A stretch of 64,000 bases of DNA, from NCBI GenBank assembly GCA_039720395.1, contig CM077833.1, positions 18,289,133 to 18,353,132 on the forward strand, read 5' to 3'. A model generated the notes under the pieces. The model did not search any database and had not been told where the DNA came from. It saw only the letters and a program-made list of their open reading frames with translations. Made by a program: the position numbers and the translations under genes. This DNA is from Liquidambar formosana. Its lineage: Eukaryota; Streptophyta; Magnoliopsida; Saxifragales; Altingiaceae. Shown in pieces: positions 46,091 through 59,267 of the stretch (position 1 is its first letter; every line of letters begins with the position of its first letter).

Positions 46091-47419
46091 TGATAAGCAC
46101 AAAATATTCATTGAAATTACTCCCCAATTTATATTTTCTAGTTATTTTATTATATTTAATTTTGTGTGTTTAAAGTGTTCTTGATTTATTGCAGGACTGT
46201 TGAGTTTATACCAGAAAAGATGACAATCAGGACTACTTAAGCTAATAAATGCAACTTGAAATGGGTTTCTCACCTACCTAAAATTTCATGGAGCTGCAAC
46301 AAGAGTTGGGTCAACAATTTTGAAGATTTGAGCAGCTGAAATTCAAAGTTAGGCAAAGAAATTCATGATCCCAAAATCAGCAGCAAATCTAGACAGATTG
46401 ACCAAGTTTTGGTAATCTGGCCATAACTTGTGATCCCCATATCCGATTTGGGTGAAATTTGTGGCTCTGGAAAGAGGACTTAAAGAGCTACAATTGTTTA
46501 GTTTATGGCATTTCCTGATTCAAACGTCTTCTAAGTAAAAAATGAGCTGGAAGTGGACTTATTTGCAAAAATCTGAATCTGGCAGCATTTGTCAAAGTGA
46601 GAACATGGGCAGCCAAGAATTCAAAGAAAGTGGGCATTGCTTTTAACTTGTGGGATCAGCTGGATCCTTCCCCCATCTCCTATAAATACCAAGGGAATTC
46701 ACATAACAAAGGGGAGAGACTAGTTCTTGGTTATTTACATGGCCAACTAATCTTTGTCTTAGGGGGGAGATGAAGCCCTAATCAAGTATTGTGTATTTTA
46801 TTGTATTGTGTTGTTGATTTGATTATTTGTGTATGAGGATTGCATAACTAGGAGGATTGTATTATTGATACAATTGGTTTTAGTGTTTTTATCTCAAATT
46901 GTGTTTAATATCTGTGATTTTAAATACAATGGTTATGCAATGGTTTTCACTGTATATATATTTGGAGATTAAGATGATTCATGCTTAGACAAGATGAGTC
47001 GTGCTCACAAATTAGTTTAGAGTAGAGTAGGTAAGACGGTTCATGCTATATCTTTGATGAGTTATGCCTAATTTACAAATATATGAACCTTTCTTGATAA
47101 TGTCATTGGGCTTGTAGCTACAATGAGTTTTACTCATACCAAATAATAACTTCTTGAAACACGTTATAATAAGAGCATTTTTATACAAGATTGGTGGTGG
47201 ATTCGAGACCCTAAGTATTTTTTTTCTTGAAGAAAATATAAATTTATTTTGCTTGCATTCCATAGAGTTCAAAACTACAAAAAATCATCTTTGTGAATTA
47301 TTTTAGTATTCAGTTTTCAAAATTAAAATAATCCCAGTACAGTCCCTGTGGTACGACACCTGTACTACCATTATATACAAATTTTTGCATCCTACGGGTA
47401 ATTGATTTTGACACGATCA
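46091..47419 (+). repeat. 5' LTR of the Athila element
   Basis: 1329 bp, TG...CA ends. A TATA-like TATAAATACC lies near 46680 and an unusually C-poor stretch follows. It is nearly identical to 59268-60595. Short open frames on both strands have no protein similarity. Confidence 0.95.
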
Positions 47420-47425
47420 AATTTT

Positions 47426-47443
47426 TGGCGCCGTTGCCGGGGA
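47426..47443 (+). promoter_or_regulatory. Primer-binding site of the Athila element
   Basis: TGGCGCCGTTGCCGGGGA, the standard Athila/Tat primer site, begins seven bases after the 5' LTR. Confidence 0.92.
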
Positions 47444-47616
47444 CTGTCAGTGCGATTGCGTTAATTAGAGAATTGATATTCTACTATAATTCTTAGTTTA
47501 GAATTTTTTGTTTTTACTAATTTTATTTTTTTTTCATATGCAGGTAATTGGTAGACTACATAGACGAGCAGACATTAGGCTAAAAAAAAAAAAAAAAAAA
47601 AAATTTTTTTAATGCT

Positions 47617-47771
47617 ATTCAAGGACGGTTGTACCGCCTGCCTAATTTGACAACTAACATAACTTGACTAACTATTCAAGGACGGTTGTACTGCTTGTTT
47701 TATTTATTTCATTTTAGTATTATTATTATTATTGTTATTATTATCATTATTATGGCCGGTTTTACCGCCTA

Positions 47772-47821
<50 letters not shown>

Positions 47822-47865
47822 TTTTCTCTCTTTTCTTTTCTTTTCAAGGACGGTTGTACCGCCTG
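47617..47865 (+). repeat. Repeated leader motif GGACGGTTGTACCGCC
   Basis: Four copies lie between the primer site and gag: 47617-47640, 47674-47697 (ACTGC variant), about 47754-47772 (GGCCGGTTTTACCGCC) and 47843-47865. The core CGGTTGTACCG is an inverted repeat that could form a small hairpin in RNA. T-rich tracts and a TA microsatellite (47776-47818) separate the copies. Confidence 0.85.
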
Positions 47866-48004
47866 TTTTACTTTATTTATTTCATTTTATCTTTCAAATA
47901 TATTACCTTGTTGTAATTATTCTTGTTTTCTTGCAGCTGCACACAAAAAAAAAAAAAAACAATGAAATAATTAAAAATTTTAAAAAAGAGTTTTGAGGTG
48001 TTGT

Positions 48005-49510
48005 ATGCATGGACGTCGTTCTTTGTTTCCTGACTTAGTACCCTTTGACTCTGAGATAGAGTACACCCTTAGGACTATTAGACTGTCTTCACAATCTAAT
48101 AAGACTATTGGTACACCTAAAATCATGAATCCAGAAAACCAAGACCTGCCCAAGCCATTGAGGGAGTACTTTACCCCCTCCACATACACATCACCTTCCT
48201 GCACTCGGCTACCCACTGTAGCTGCTGCTCAATATGAGATTAGGTCCAGTGTGATCCAAATGCTTCCATCTTTCTACGGACTGAGAAATGAAAACCCCTA
48301 TAAGCATCTTGATGAATTCCTTGAAATCTGTTCTACAGTCAAATTTTTAAATTTTTCTGATGATGCTCTCAGATTGAGGCTGTTTCCATTCTCACTTAAG
48401 GATGATGCCAAAAACTGGCTTAACTCCTTAGAAGGCAACACAATTACCACGTGGGAACAAATGCAACAAGAATTCTTAAAGAAGTATTTTCCCATAGGCA
48501 AGACCAACCAAATTCGGCGAGCTATCACGAGTTTCTCACAACTCGATGGTGAGCAATTTCATGAGACTTAGGAGAGATTCAAAGACCTCATTCGTAAATG
48601 TCCTCACCATGCAGTGCCCAAGTGGCAACTGGTTCAATGCTTTTATGATGGTTTATCCACAAATCACCGTCAAATGGTGGATGCCTCTTGTGGTGGGACT
48701 TTCATGATGAAAAGTGAAAATGAGGCTTGGGAATTGTTTGAGAACCTTATTGAAAATTCTTTTCAACATGTTGCGGCCTCTAGGAGTGAAAAACCAACAT
48801 CTTCTAGTTCTCAAAAGAGAGGAGGTATCTATGAAGTAGGGCACTCCATAGATATATATGGGAAAGTGGATGCTTTATCTAAAAGGCTTGATCAATTGTT
48901 GTCCATAGGAAAAATCCCTACAACATCTTCTCAGCCTCCCACCTTACAAGAAGAATGTGCTTTATGTTCTAGCCGTGCTCACTTCATAAGTGAATGCCCA
49001 ATGGCTTCCTAATTCCCTGAGTTTGTCCAAGAACAAGCCAATGCTGCTCAAGGATTCTCTAGATCAGGTAATGATCCTTTCTCTAATACCTATAACCCGG
49101 GATGGAGAAACCACCCCAATTTTTCTTGGAAACAAGCTCCAGGGAATTCATTTGCCCAATCTCAAAGGCCAAATTTGCCTCATACTCTCAACCCTTCTAG
49201 TTATCAACCTTTTCGACCACAGCAGCCATTCCCACACTCTAATCTTCCACCTCCAAGAAATCCATCTTTTGAGGAGAGAGTATTGCAAGGCCTTCAAGGA
49301 CTTGAAGCCAACACACAAATGCTGCATTCCCATACTCAGCCAATAGCCAAGCTTGAAGCCTAAATCGGGCAACTAGCAAATGCTCTTAGTAGACGAGAGG
49401 AGGGAAAACTTCTAAGCCAACCAGTGAACAATCCTAAGGGTCAATATTCCATAGAAAATTCACAGGCTGATGCTGCTTACCAAGAGCAAGCAAAGGCAAT
49501 CGTGACCCTT
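48005..49510 (+). pseudogene. gag: Athila gag polyprotein, interrupted
   Basis: One frame encodes a retrotransposon gag domain (LDEFLEICSTVKFLNFS, LRLFPFSLKDDAKNWLNSLEG, EQMQQEFLKKYFP, RFKDLIRKCPHH) with a C-terminal CALCSSRAHFISECP, a CX2C-type knuckle. In-frame stops fall at 48569-48571 (TAG where Trp is expected), 49010-49012 and 49361-49363 (TAA where Gln is expected). A frameshift near 49510 separates it from the protease frame. The start is taken at the first ATG, but upstream initiation is possible. Confidence 0.88.
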
Positions 49511-49523
49511 AAGGGATGGGCGA

Positions 49524-52500
49524 GTGATTGATACTAGGCCTGGAGTGGATGAGGAAAAGAATGGCCAGTCAGTTAGCAAGTCTAAGGATTCAGGGATTGA
49601 AAAAATAAATGAATCAAAGAAGGATCCTCCTCAATCTCTTTCCACATCACCAAATCCTATGGCAACACCATATTTGCCAAAAGCTCCTTTTCCTACTTGT
49701 CTTGATGCACCTTCTCCTTTTGGAAGAAAAGGAACATCTATGGAAGATATGATGGAAATGTTCAAACAAGTGAAAATCAATCTTCCCTTTCTTGATGCCA
49801 TCAAACAAATCTCATCCTATGCCAAATTTCTCAAAGACCTTTGCACTCAAAAGCGCAAGACTCGGGCACAAGTGTCCAAAAAGGTGTTTCTAACCGAGCA
49901 AGTGAGTTCCATTTTGCAAAATAGCACTCCTCCCAAGTTTAAGGATCCAGGTGCTCCTACCATCTCATGTGTGATAGGAAATCATTCCATAGACAGGGCA
50001 CTCTTAGACTTAGGGGCAAGTGTTAATCTCCTTCCTTATTCGGTATATGAGCAATTTGGGCTAGGTGAGTTGAAACCAACATCAGTTACTTTGCAATTAG
50101 CTGATAGATCTGTTAAGGTGCCACGTGGAATAATTGAGGATGTTCTTGTTAAGGTAGATAGGTTCTACTTCCCTGTAGACTTTCTTATTCTTGATATGGA
50201 ACCAGTATGCAATCCAAGAAAACAAATTCCCGTCATCTTAGGTCGCCCTTTCTTAGCTACAGCTAATGCTTGCATCAATTGTAGGTCTGGAGTGATGGAT
50301 TTGTCCTTTGGTAACATGAAAGCAAGGCTAAATGTGTTTAATGCTGCTCAACAACCTTCCAAGGAGGATGATTGTTTTGCAGTAGATGTCATCGATGGTT
50401 TAGTTGAAGAAGCCTTACCCTACATTTTAACCGAGGATCCATTGGAAGCATGTCTAGCTCATTTTGGCTATGATGAGTTTGATATTGAAAAATCTATTGA
50501 GGAAGTGAATGCTATGCTTGAACTACCACCCCTCCAGGATCATATACCTTGGAAATCTAAATTTGAGTCTTTGCCTCCATTGTCTAGTGAACCTACCCTT
50601 CCTTCCACTGAAGTGCCTCCCAAACTTGAGTAGAAGCCACTCCCCGATACACTTAAGTATGCATTTTTAGGACCTAATGACACCCTTCCAGTCATTATAG
50701 CATCTAACTTGACTATTAAACAGGAAAGTCAACTTATGAGCATGCTTAAAGAACATATGGGTGCTATAGGATGGTCTGTGGCTGATTTAAAAGGGATCGA
50801 CCCTTCCATTTGCATGCACCGCATTCATCTTGAGGAGAATGCCAAGCTAATTCGTGAAATGCAAAGGAAGTTAAATCCTAACATGAAGGAGGTTGTAAAA
50901 AAAGAAGTTGTGAAGTTATTAGATGCAGGTATCATATACCCCATCTCAGACAGTAAATGGGTAAGTCCTATTCAAGTGGTGCCCAAGAAGTCAGGAATTA
51001 CTGTTGTCAAAAATGAACATGGTGAACTAGTTCTAACATGTACAACAACAGGTTGGCGTGTTTGCATTGATTATCGGAAGCTTAATTTGGTAACTAGAAA
51101 AGACCATTTCCCTCTACCCTACATCGATCAAATCTTAGAGAGGTTAGCAGGCCAAAGCTTCTACTGCTTTCTGGATGGTTATTCTGGATATAACCAAGTA
51201 CTTGTTTTCCCCGATGACCAAGAGAAGACAACTTTCACCTGTCCTTTTGGCACATTTGCATATAGGCGTATGCCTTTTGGCTTATGCAATGCACCTGCTA
51301 CCTTTCAGCGGTGTATGCTGTCTATTTTCTCTGACATGGTGGAAAAATTTCTTGAAGTTTTCATGGATGATTTCTCAGTATTTGGGATCACTTTTGATGA
51401 TTGTCTCCAAAATCTTTCTAATGTTCTTAAACGTTGCATAGAGACAAATCTTGTTTTGAGTTGGGAAAAGAGTCATTTTATGGTTCAAAAAGGAATTGTT
51501 TTGGGACATATTGTGTCTTCTAGGGGGATAGAAGTAGATAAAGCCAAGGTTGATCTCATCTCTAGCTTTCCTCCCCTAGCATCTGTTAGGCAAGTGCGAT
51601 CTTTTCTTGGTCATGCAGGATTCTATCGTCGATTCATCAAAGACTTTAGCAAAATCTCTCGACCCTTGTGCAATCTTCTTGTCAAGGATGTACCATTTAT
51701 CTTTGATAATGCCTGCTTGGAAGCCTTTGAGAAACTTCGCTCATTATTGTCCACTGCTCCCATCATTCAACCACCCAACTGGTTACTCCCATTTGAGATT
51801 ATGTGTGATGCATCCGACTATGCAGTTGGTGCAGTCTTGGGGCAACGGGTGAATAAAAAACCCCATGTCTTATACTACGCTAGTAAAACTCTTTCTGATG
51901 CTCAATTGAATTATACCACAACAGAAAAAGAATTACTAGCTGTAGTATTTGCCCTTGATAAATTTCGATCCTATCTCTTAGGATCCAAGGTTGTAGTGTT
52001 CTCTGATCATGCCGCTTTACGGTATTTACTGTCCAAAAAAGACACTAAACCTCGCCTCATTAGATGGATCTTGTTGCTACAAGAGTTTAATTTGGAGATT
52101 CGGGATAAAAAGGGGTCAGAAAATGTGGTTGCAGATCATTTGTCTCGGATTCTAGTTGAACATTCTGGTACCAACTTACCAATACCAGATTCTTTCCCAG
52201 ATGAGCAATTATTTGAGGTTTCTCATGTTAAATTACCATGGTTTGCTCATATTGTGAATTATCTTGCAGTTGGTCAAATCCCACCTCATTGGTCTAAGCA
52301 AGACAAAGATCGATTTTTTTCCCAAGTTAAGTTTTACCTGTGGGAGGATCCAGAGCTGTTCAAATATTGCCCAGATCAAGTGATTTGAAAATGTGTCCCA
52401 GAAAATGAAACCAATAGTATCCTCACCTTTTGTCATTCCCTTGCCTGTGGAGGGCATTTCAGTGGGAAGAAGATTGCTGCTAAAGTCTTGCAAAGTGGGT

Positions 52501-53540
52501 TTTATTGGCTTACTTTATTCAAAGATGCCCATGCATTTTGTCATGCCTGTGAAAGATGTCAACAAATGGGGTCCATTTCCCGACGTGACATGATGCCTCT
52601 GAATCCCATTCTGGTGGTGGAAATCTTTGATGTGTGGGGTATTGATTTCGTGGGTCCATTTCCATCTTCTTTTGGCTTTGAGTACATTTTGGTTGGGGTA
52701 GATTATGTGTCAAAATGGGTGGAAGCGATTGCCACAAAAACAAATGACCACAAGGTTGTGTTCAAATTCCTTCAAGACAATATTTTTTGTCGTTTTGGCT
52801 TTCCGCGTGCTATAATTAGTGATAGGGGTAAACACTTTAACAATCGGCCTTTTGAGGCTTTGGTTCGTAAGTATTCCATTACCCATAAAGTTGCCACCCC
52901 ATATCATCCCCAAACTAGTGGACAAGTCGAAGTTTCTAACAGGGAAATCAAAAACATCCTTCAGAAAACGGTTAGACCTGATAGAAAAGACTGGTCTTTA
53001 CGCTTGAATGATGCTTTGTGGGCGTATCGTACTGCCTATAAAACTCCCATAGGTATGTCCCCGTACCGTTTAGTGTTTGGTAAAGCTTGTCATTTACTAG
53101 TTGAGCTAGAACACAGGGCACTTTGGGCTGTGAAGAAGTTTAACTTCGATTTAGCTGATGCGGGCTCACACCGAAAACTTCAAATCAGTGAATTGGAAGA
53201 GATACGCAATGATGCGTATGAGAATGCTAGGATTTACAAGAATAGGACTAAAGCTTTTTATGATAAACACATTAACAGAAAGTCCTTTGAACCTAATGAA
53301 AAGGTGTGGCTTTTCAACTCTAAGTTGCACTTCTTTCCTGCTAAGTTGAGATCTAGATGGGACGGCCCCTTTGTTGTTAACCAGGTTTTTCCCCATGGTG
53401 CTGTTGAAATTTTAAATCCACATGATGGTTCTATGTTTAAGGTCAATGGCCAAAGACTAAAACCATATATGGAAGGAGACATAGATAAAGAGCTCATTGA
53501 ATCCATAAATTTGGTGGATCCTGAATATGTTACTATTTAA
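49524..53540 (+). pseudogene. pol: Athila pol: protease, RT, RNase H and integrase, interrupted
   Basis: One reading frame runs through the whole region with stops at 50631-50633 (TAG) and 52386-52388 (TGA where Arg is expected). Domains in order: protease (LLDLGASVNLLPYSVYEQFG, 49999-50060); RT ([39 protein letters not shown] at about 51360-51385); RNase H ([36 protein letters not shown]); integrase with CERCQQ (52548), [18 protein letters not shown] and [12 protein letters not shown]. The integrase DDE residues and the RT catalytic Asp pair are intact. C-terminal [19 protein letters not shown] is typical of the group. The two stops bar a full polyprotein, so the element is not autonomous as sequenced. 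Confidence 0.93.
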
Positions 53541-54216
53541 ATTCACCAATAGCCTTGGAATCTGGTTTTAAAAGACCATTTATTTATTTATTTTGTCTAA
53601 ACTATTTTCTTTGTGTGTTTTATTTTTATTTGATTGATGAGTTTATTTTTCACAGCTAATCAATTTTGCAGGCTTGTTTGTTTTCTATTAAAGGTACTCT
53701 CCACGATTTCTATTACTTTGTTTTTCATTGTTTACATTGAGGACAATGTAAATTTTAAGTTGGGGGGAGGGAATTTTGGTGTTGTAAAAAAAAAAATTAA
53801 AAAAAAATAGGACTTTTTTATAAATATCATGGCTATTCCTACCCAAAACCCTCATCTCTGCAATGATGAATGGGTTTTTCACTTTCATGCTCCCGTAGTA
53901 CTTAGTTGTCATTCCACTCATTTTCTGGATATTGGAATATTGTGTACATGAGGAGATTCCAATTATGCCAGTGGTCCCATTTCTGGTCTTTCTTGAAATT
54001 TTGCCATGTTATTTGTTGCTAGTGTACGTTTTGTATTTTCGATAATTATTATTTTTATTTTATTTTGATTTGTTTGTTTAGAAGTTGTGCTAAGTATTCC
54101 AGTGTGTTATCTATTTATGAATAGTATTTTGTTGTGTTCATTCATTTTGTGTGCTATTTTATCTGTTTGTTCTTTGAGTTTAGTAAATAAAACCATTTTC
54201 ATTCTAGTAGCAGCAG

Positions 54217-54257
<41 letters not shown>

Positions 54258-54274
54258 AACAATAGTAGCAGCAA

Positions 54275-54320
<46 letters not shown>

Positions 54321-54343
54321 AGAGAGAAAAGAGAAATGCTACT
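53541..54343. other. Non-coding region after pol with poly(A) tracts
   Basis: Contains a purine tract, TAAGTTGGGGGGAGGG (53757-53772), like the one before the 3' LTR. Two A runs lie at 54220-54256 and 54286-54319, separated by CAACAATAGTAGCAGC-like sequence. No protein is evident. Confidence 0.6.
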
Positions 54344-57300
54344 CTATAGTGGCATTCTGAGAAGGAGAAGGATTGGGAGAAGTAACACTAGGTTCTCCCT
54401 GAACCCTATCCGAGAGTCTTTCAAGTTGCCCCGAATTTGATCCTCGAGCCCTTCTAGCTCCACAACTCTGGGTTCATAACCCCTAGCATAGGAGTCCACC
54501 AGTCTTTTCAGTTCTCTGTTCTCTGCTCTCAAAATCCTCATCCTCCGATGGGACCTGTGAACCCCGGAAATTGGGCCCACGAGGGATTGAAAAGAGAGAT
54601 TGGGTTTTGAAAACAAAAAAAGAGTCGCCACCTTATTTTTTAAAGGAAACAAGGAAAACCCTAAAAAAAAATCAATTTGTTTTAAGAAAACAATTTGAAT
54701 GACTCCATAAAAAAGGAAAGGCAAAAACCAATCTTTTGGAAACCAAAGAAATCGAGGATTCGGAGGCTAAGTTATGACATGGGAAGGTTCTAGGCAAAGC
54801 CTATAGGCACCCATGTCACCCTTTCGGTCTCTCAGTTCATTTGGGCTAAATCAAGATCTTTCCATACAAAAATCAACAAGTATATCATCACAAGATAGCA
54901 TGCATATCATATATTTCATTCATCCATCCATGCATAATAAACACATAAAAACAGAAAATAAAGAAAAAGAAAAGAAAACAAAAAGAAGCCTAGGATGCTT
55001 GGATCCTAGAACGGACTTGAGCCTCACGAAGAGCGCCTACGTACCATGCAACGAAATACATGGATCAAAGTCCACGTAGTTCGATTAGAACTAGGGTTAA
55101 GACTTAATATAAACCTATGGTTAAAACCCTAGGTTTCCTTATTTGATCAAAAGAATTGAATTTGATAGAAAGTTTGATTTTAGAAAGAACTCCACAAAAT
55201 GGAAACTTTAATAAAAACCAGAATTTTATTTGTGAAGGAAACCTCTAATTAAACCATAGGATCATATTAAAAATTAACCCTAGATAGGGAGAAGAGAAAG
55301 GATAAGGAAGAGAGGTGAATTAGGGCACCTTCACACCCGCTTACCTGAGCGCAATTACTCCAAGCATTAGCCATTTCAGACATTGGCAGCCCTATTTGCC
55401 ATAGGACAATTACCACACCTATTTGCACCCTTACACGTGCTCAAAACTATGCAAATACAATGATATGCAAATCTGGACAGAATAGTATTATGGCCTAAAA
55501 TCATCTACTAAACATGCTAACAGCAAAAACAGCAAACTTTCATAAGCCCTAACACAATCCTTGAACCATATTATGCATATAAACCCTAAAACATACTAAC
55601 ATGCATGCAAAAATATCATATTTACTCCATATGAAAAACATATACAGCAAACAGGAAGAAAAACCAATAAAAAGACCTACTTTATCATGCTGTATGAAAA
55701 CTAACATAAAACAAGGACTCTAACACCCTAAACTCACAAATATGTTTAAAAACATACAAAACCAACTCCAATCATGCTAAAATAAAACTAAACAGAACCT
55801 AAATCATGCATATTAACTAACTAAAACAATAGAACATGACAAAAAACCTAACTCTAACATGCAATATCACTATCCTAGAACAAGGACAACAGAAACACAA
55901 GAATCATAACTATGCATTGGAACCTATGAACTAACTCTAAAGCATGCAAAACTCATCATGAACATCATCAATATCACATGTATTACCTAATAGAAACTTC
56001 AATTCATGGTAGAAATTACAAGCATTACATGCAATAGAGCTATTCCTACATGATACCTTTGTTTAAGCTTGAACAGAAAAGAGGAATACCTTAGAAAGAG
56101 CCTTCCTTGCTGCTGTATGAACTCCCTCTTGCTCTTGAGGATGTCTTCAATCAATGTTCTTCAAGGCTACAGCAAGAACTCCAGCTCTCCTTCAAGTCTC
56201 TCTCTCTTATTCTCTCTCAAACACTCAAGTTTTAATGCATAAAGTGGCTCCCCTTGTGCTGAAGCATAGGGGGGTATTTATAGAGTTTCATTAGGATTAA
56301 CCAATGGCTAGGATTAAAACCCTAAAAATTAATCCAAGGGCTATTAGAGACCCCCTTGGGGCTTAAGTAACTCAGAAGTTACCAAAAATTAGAAGGAAAC
56401 TCGTCCAAAAGAGCCCTTGTACGTCAAAATAGGCAAGAGTCCGCTTCAGCAAGGAATCATGGTGCAAATAGGAAAGTGGCCTCAGGTGACCACCTAAGGC
56501 TGGGTGGCTAGCCACCTGGGCCCAGGCGGCTAGCTGCCCAGGCTTAGGTGGTCACCCGAGCCCACTTCTAATTTTTTGCCTATTCTGCTTCCTTTCCCTT
56601 CTAGAAGTGTTTCAGGGGGCAAATTAACTCCGATTTTGATGAAACAAAAGCCAAAACGACCGTGTTTCGATGAGGAATATGTTTTTGAACATTTTAGGGT
56701 GAAAACCACCAACCATGGGGGCATGGTTAGGTTTGAACAAGGTGGTTAACCACTATGCTCTACCTTTGCTAAGCATAGGCATGCACATAGGGTCAAACCA
56801 AACACTTTCCATATCAAAATTGAATTTCATAAAACACTTTTGGGAGTAAAATGATGACTAATGAAAGTTAATTTGAAAAGATTTGGTTGGTAATTGTGAG
56901 TCAATTAGAGCTAACCCAAAGAAAGGTCAATTAACCAATCTTGAACTGTATCGAGCCATTTTAATCCCGAGCCATTGATTTATCAAATTGACACTAGAAA
57001 TACCTCTTATGCATCCATATGAACTCCAATTGACAATTTAGAGATCATTTCAAGGTCAAATGAAAAGTTTGGGACTTAAAAGACGATTATGCCCCTCAAG
57101 TCACAAGAGCTCTTATTATCCCTCAAGGTCAACTCCAATTTGAACCAAAATTCATACCCATTGTCCTTGTGACTCTAGAAACCTAATGCAAGTGACTAGA
57201 CTCAAAAACAAAACAAAAACATGCATGAAATGATGAGCCCTAGTAAGGTGGTGCAAAAATGGGGTGTGACAGGACCCAGTAAGCAGTTGCTGAAGGTTTA

Positions 57301-57622
57301 GTACTTGATCTCTTAACCCCTGCACTTCCATAGTCCTAGCGTGCAAACGCTGAGCCATGTTGGAAGTGATTGTAGCAGTTTGGACACTTAGAGCCATGGA
57401 ATCTCTTATAACGTCCATATCAAACCTTTCACTCAGAATCCTCTCGTCACGAGGAGTAACGAGATTTGCAGCCACTACTGTGGCATTTGAAAAATTATAC
57501 ATAAGGGAATCATTGACTGTGATAGGCTGGTATCGGGAGTTTAAGAATATTGGTTGCCAAACTTTTGGTTTTGGCACCACGTTCAGGTTTGGGCGATTAT
57601 GGGAAGCAGAAGATGAAGCCAT
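54344..57622 (-). pseudogene. Antisense ORF of the Athila element, split by a solo LTR
   Basis: Two minus-strand blocks, 57622-57272 and 54550-54344, are separated by the solo LTR (54556-57271) and one copy of its GGACC duplication. Joined they read in one frame with no stop: 186 codons including the stop, 185 aa. The first block starts MASSSASHNRPNLNVVPKPK and contains SERFDMDVIRDSMALSVQ. The second continues SHRRMRILRAENRELKRLVD. The middle has heptad-like Leu and Gln runs (coiled coil likely). Antisense ORFs between pol and the 3' LTR are known in some Tat-lineage elements; I do not recognise a function. The CCATGGC start context and a CT-rich leader with a TTTTAAAA box near 57715 suggest its own promoter. 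The insertion breaks it here. Confidence 0.7.
54556..57271 (-). mobile_element. Tat-like solo LTR (2716 bp) inside the Athila element
   Basis: On the minus strand it begins TGTCACACCCCATTTTTGC and ends CCGGGGTTCACA, flanked by a perfect 5-bp duplication, GGACC (54551-54555, 57272-57276). It has no coding domains. It shares the GTGCCTATAGG, CTAGAACCTTCCCA and GGTGGCGACTC blocks with the outer LTR at 44336-63572, so both belong to one family. Its insertion postdates the Athila insertion. Confidence 0.9.
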
Positions 57623-58381
57623 GGGATTAGTGAGAGGGAGGCTTAGAGAAAGTGAGGCTTTTGAGGATTGAAGGATTGAAGGAGAGTTTTTGAATTCCTG
57701 CAGTCGATCTCTGGGTTTTAAAACCTACTCAACAAGAGTCAAAAAGCAGGGTTCAATGATCGATGCACTGTGGAAAAATTTGGCACGCTATCAGACATTA
57801 AGGATTAAATAATCCTCTAAATCTTCTCGAGACCTGCAATAATCGACCATTACTATTGCTTTATTGATAAAATGGTCACATCTCGATATTGCAGCCGTCC
57901 AATTATAGTCGGTAGTCAAAGTTTTAGGCGGTCGGGTAAGAGAGTAAGTTTTCGGGTTTGGGTCCAAAGGTTTGGGTATACCAAGTATTGGATGTCCGTA
58001 TCAGCCTATCAGCCATTATTGGGCCATTGGCCCATTATTCGCCCACCAACAGGAATAGGAGGCCCAAGTGTATTAAAAAAAAAAAAAAATCTAAATGGAT
58101 GCCTCTAGATCATGATTTTGCATTCAAATAATGTTCATTGAATGACTCTAAATTTTGGATTAGTATCATTCATGAAATTAAACTTTTGAACACACGTCAT
58201 TAGCTTGGCAATTCTAGTTTAGTCCTTTATATTTATGTTTGCACAGAGAATTTATCACTTGTATATCTAATTGCACAATCACATTTATTCATTTTGTGGG
58301 GCTTAAAGTTGTTAATCTTTGATGAGTTGAATAAACCGCAAATAAATGACCTTGGCAACAGCTCTTAACTTTGTGTTTATC

Positions 58382-58422
<41 letters not shown>

Positions 58423-58688
58423 ATGTGTGCTGGTATCATACTACTTACCTAGTAACCGGGCCTCTTGCCTCACTAAGCAATGAGTATTCGCGTCAAACAG
58501 TGAGTAGTCTAGTAGAATTATGGGTGTAACTAGTTTGGGTTCGTAGCCTTTTTAACTTGAGTAAGTAAGCCCATAGGGGTGTCTCTACACCTAGTGCCCT
58601 AAAGCCAATTGGTTTAGGAGTCATTGGCCCAACGCTCATTACATGGGTTAATTAGAAAGCTTAATGGACCTGAACATTATACCCAATC

Positions 58689-58719
<31 letters not shown>

Positions 58720-58748
58720 AAGAAGAAGAAGAAAAAAGAAGAAAAAAA

Positions 58749-58780
<32 letters not shown>

Positions 58781-59230
58781 TGTGTGCGTATTGAGCTGAA
58801 GCCTTGGTTTACCTTGCTACGGTGAATTTAACAAATTAAGGAATGCTGATATGTTGGGGTCCACATATTTGTATAAAAATTCACTTTACACCAGATGAAC
58901 TTGTGATAAATTTTCTATTTGAGTACAAGTGGATTGGACTTTACTAGATTGGTAAAAAATGTATTGTTCAATTGTTTGATTTCAATGAATGAGAATTTTC
59001 GTTTGAGTTAGTAAGATATTATCTAAATGCAGAATCATGAACAGCATCCGTGATAATAAAAGATGTTTGTGGGTGTCATCACTGGAAGCCCTCACGAGAC
59101 TATAACTCGTCCACTAGGGGAAACCTAGGGGTTTAAAGGCTTATTGCATATGCTAAATGCAATCGCATTACCTGCGAAAATGGACTAGTTAGTTTTTGTT
59201 TTATTTTGTTTGTCTTATTTTATTTTGCTT
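57623..59230. other. Non-coding 3' region of the Athila element
   Basis: Includes the promoter-like region of the antisense ORF (57623-57830), A runs at 58387-58420 and 58687-58717, and a TTA microsatellite near 58753-58780. No protein is evident. Confidence 0.55.
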
Positions 59231-59239
59231 TGCTCGAGG

Positions 59240-59267
59240 ACTAGCAAAGTGTAAGTTGGGGGGTATT
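59240..59267 (+). promoter_or_regulatory. Polypurine tract of the Athila element
   Basis: AGTGTAAGTTGGGGGGTATT lies directly before the TGATAAGC start of the 3' LTR, where a plus-strand primer is expected. Confidence 0.75.

Noticed and set aside
48005..53540. Functional host gene
   Set aside because: All domains are retrotransposon gag-pol between two LTRs and the frame is broken by stops and a shift.
54344..54724. Stand-alone 126-codon minus-strand gene
   Set aside because: The first part of the frame lies inside the solo LTR. Only 54344-54550 belongs to the split antisense ORF.
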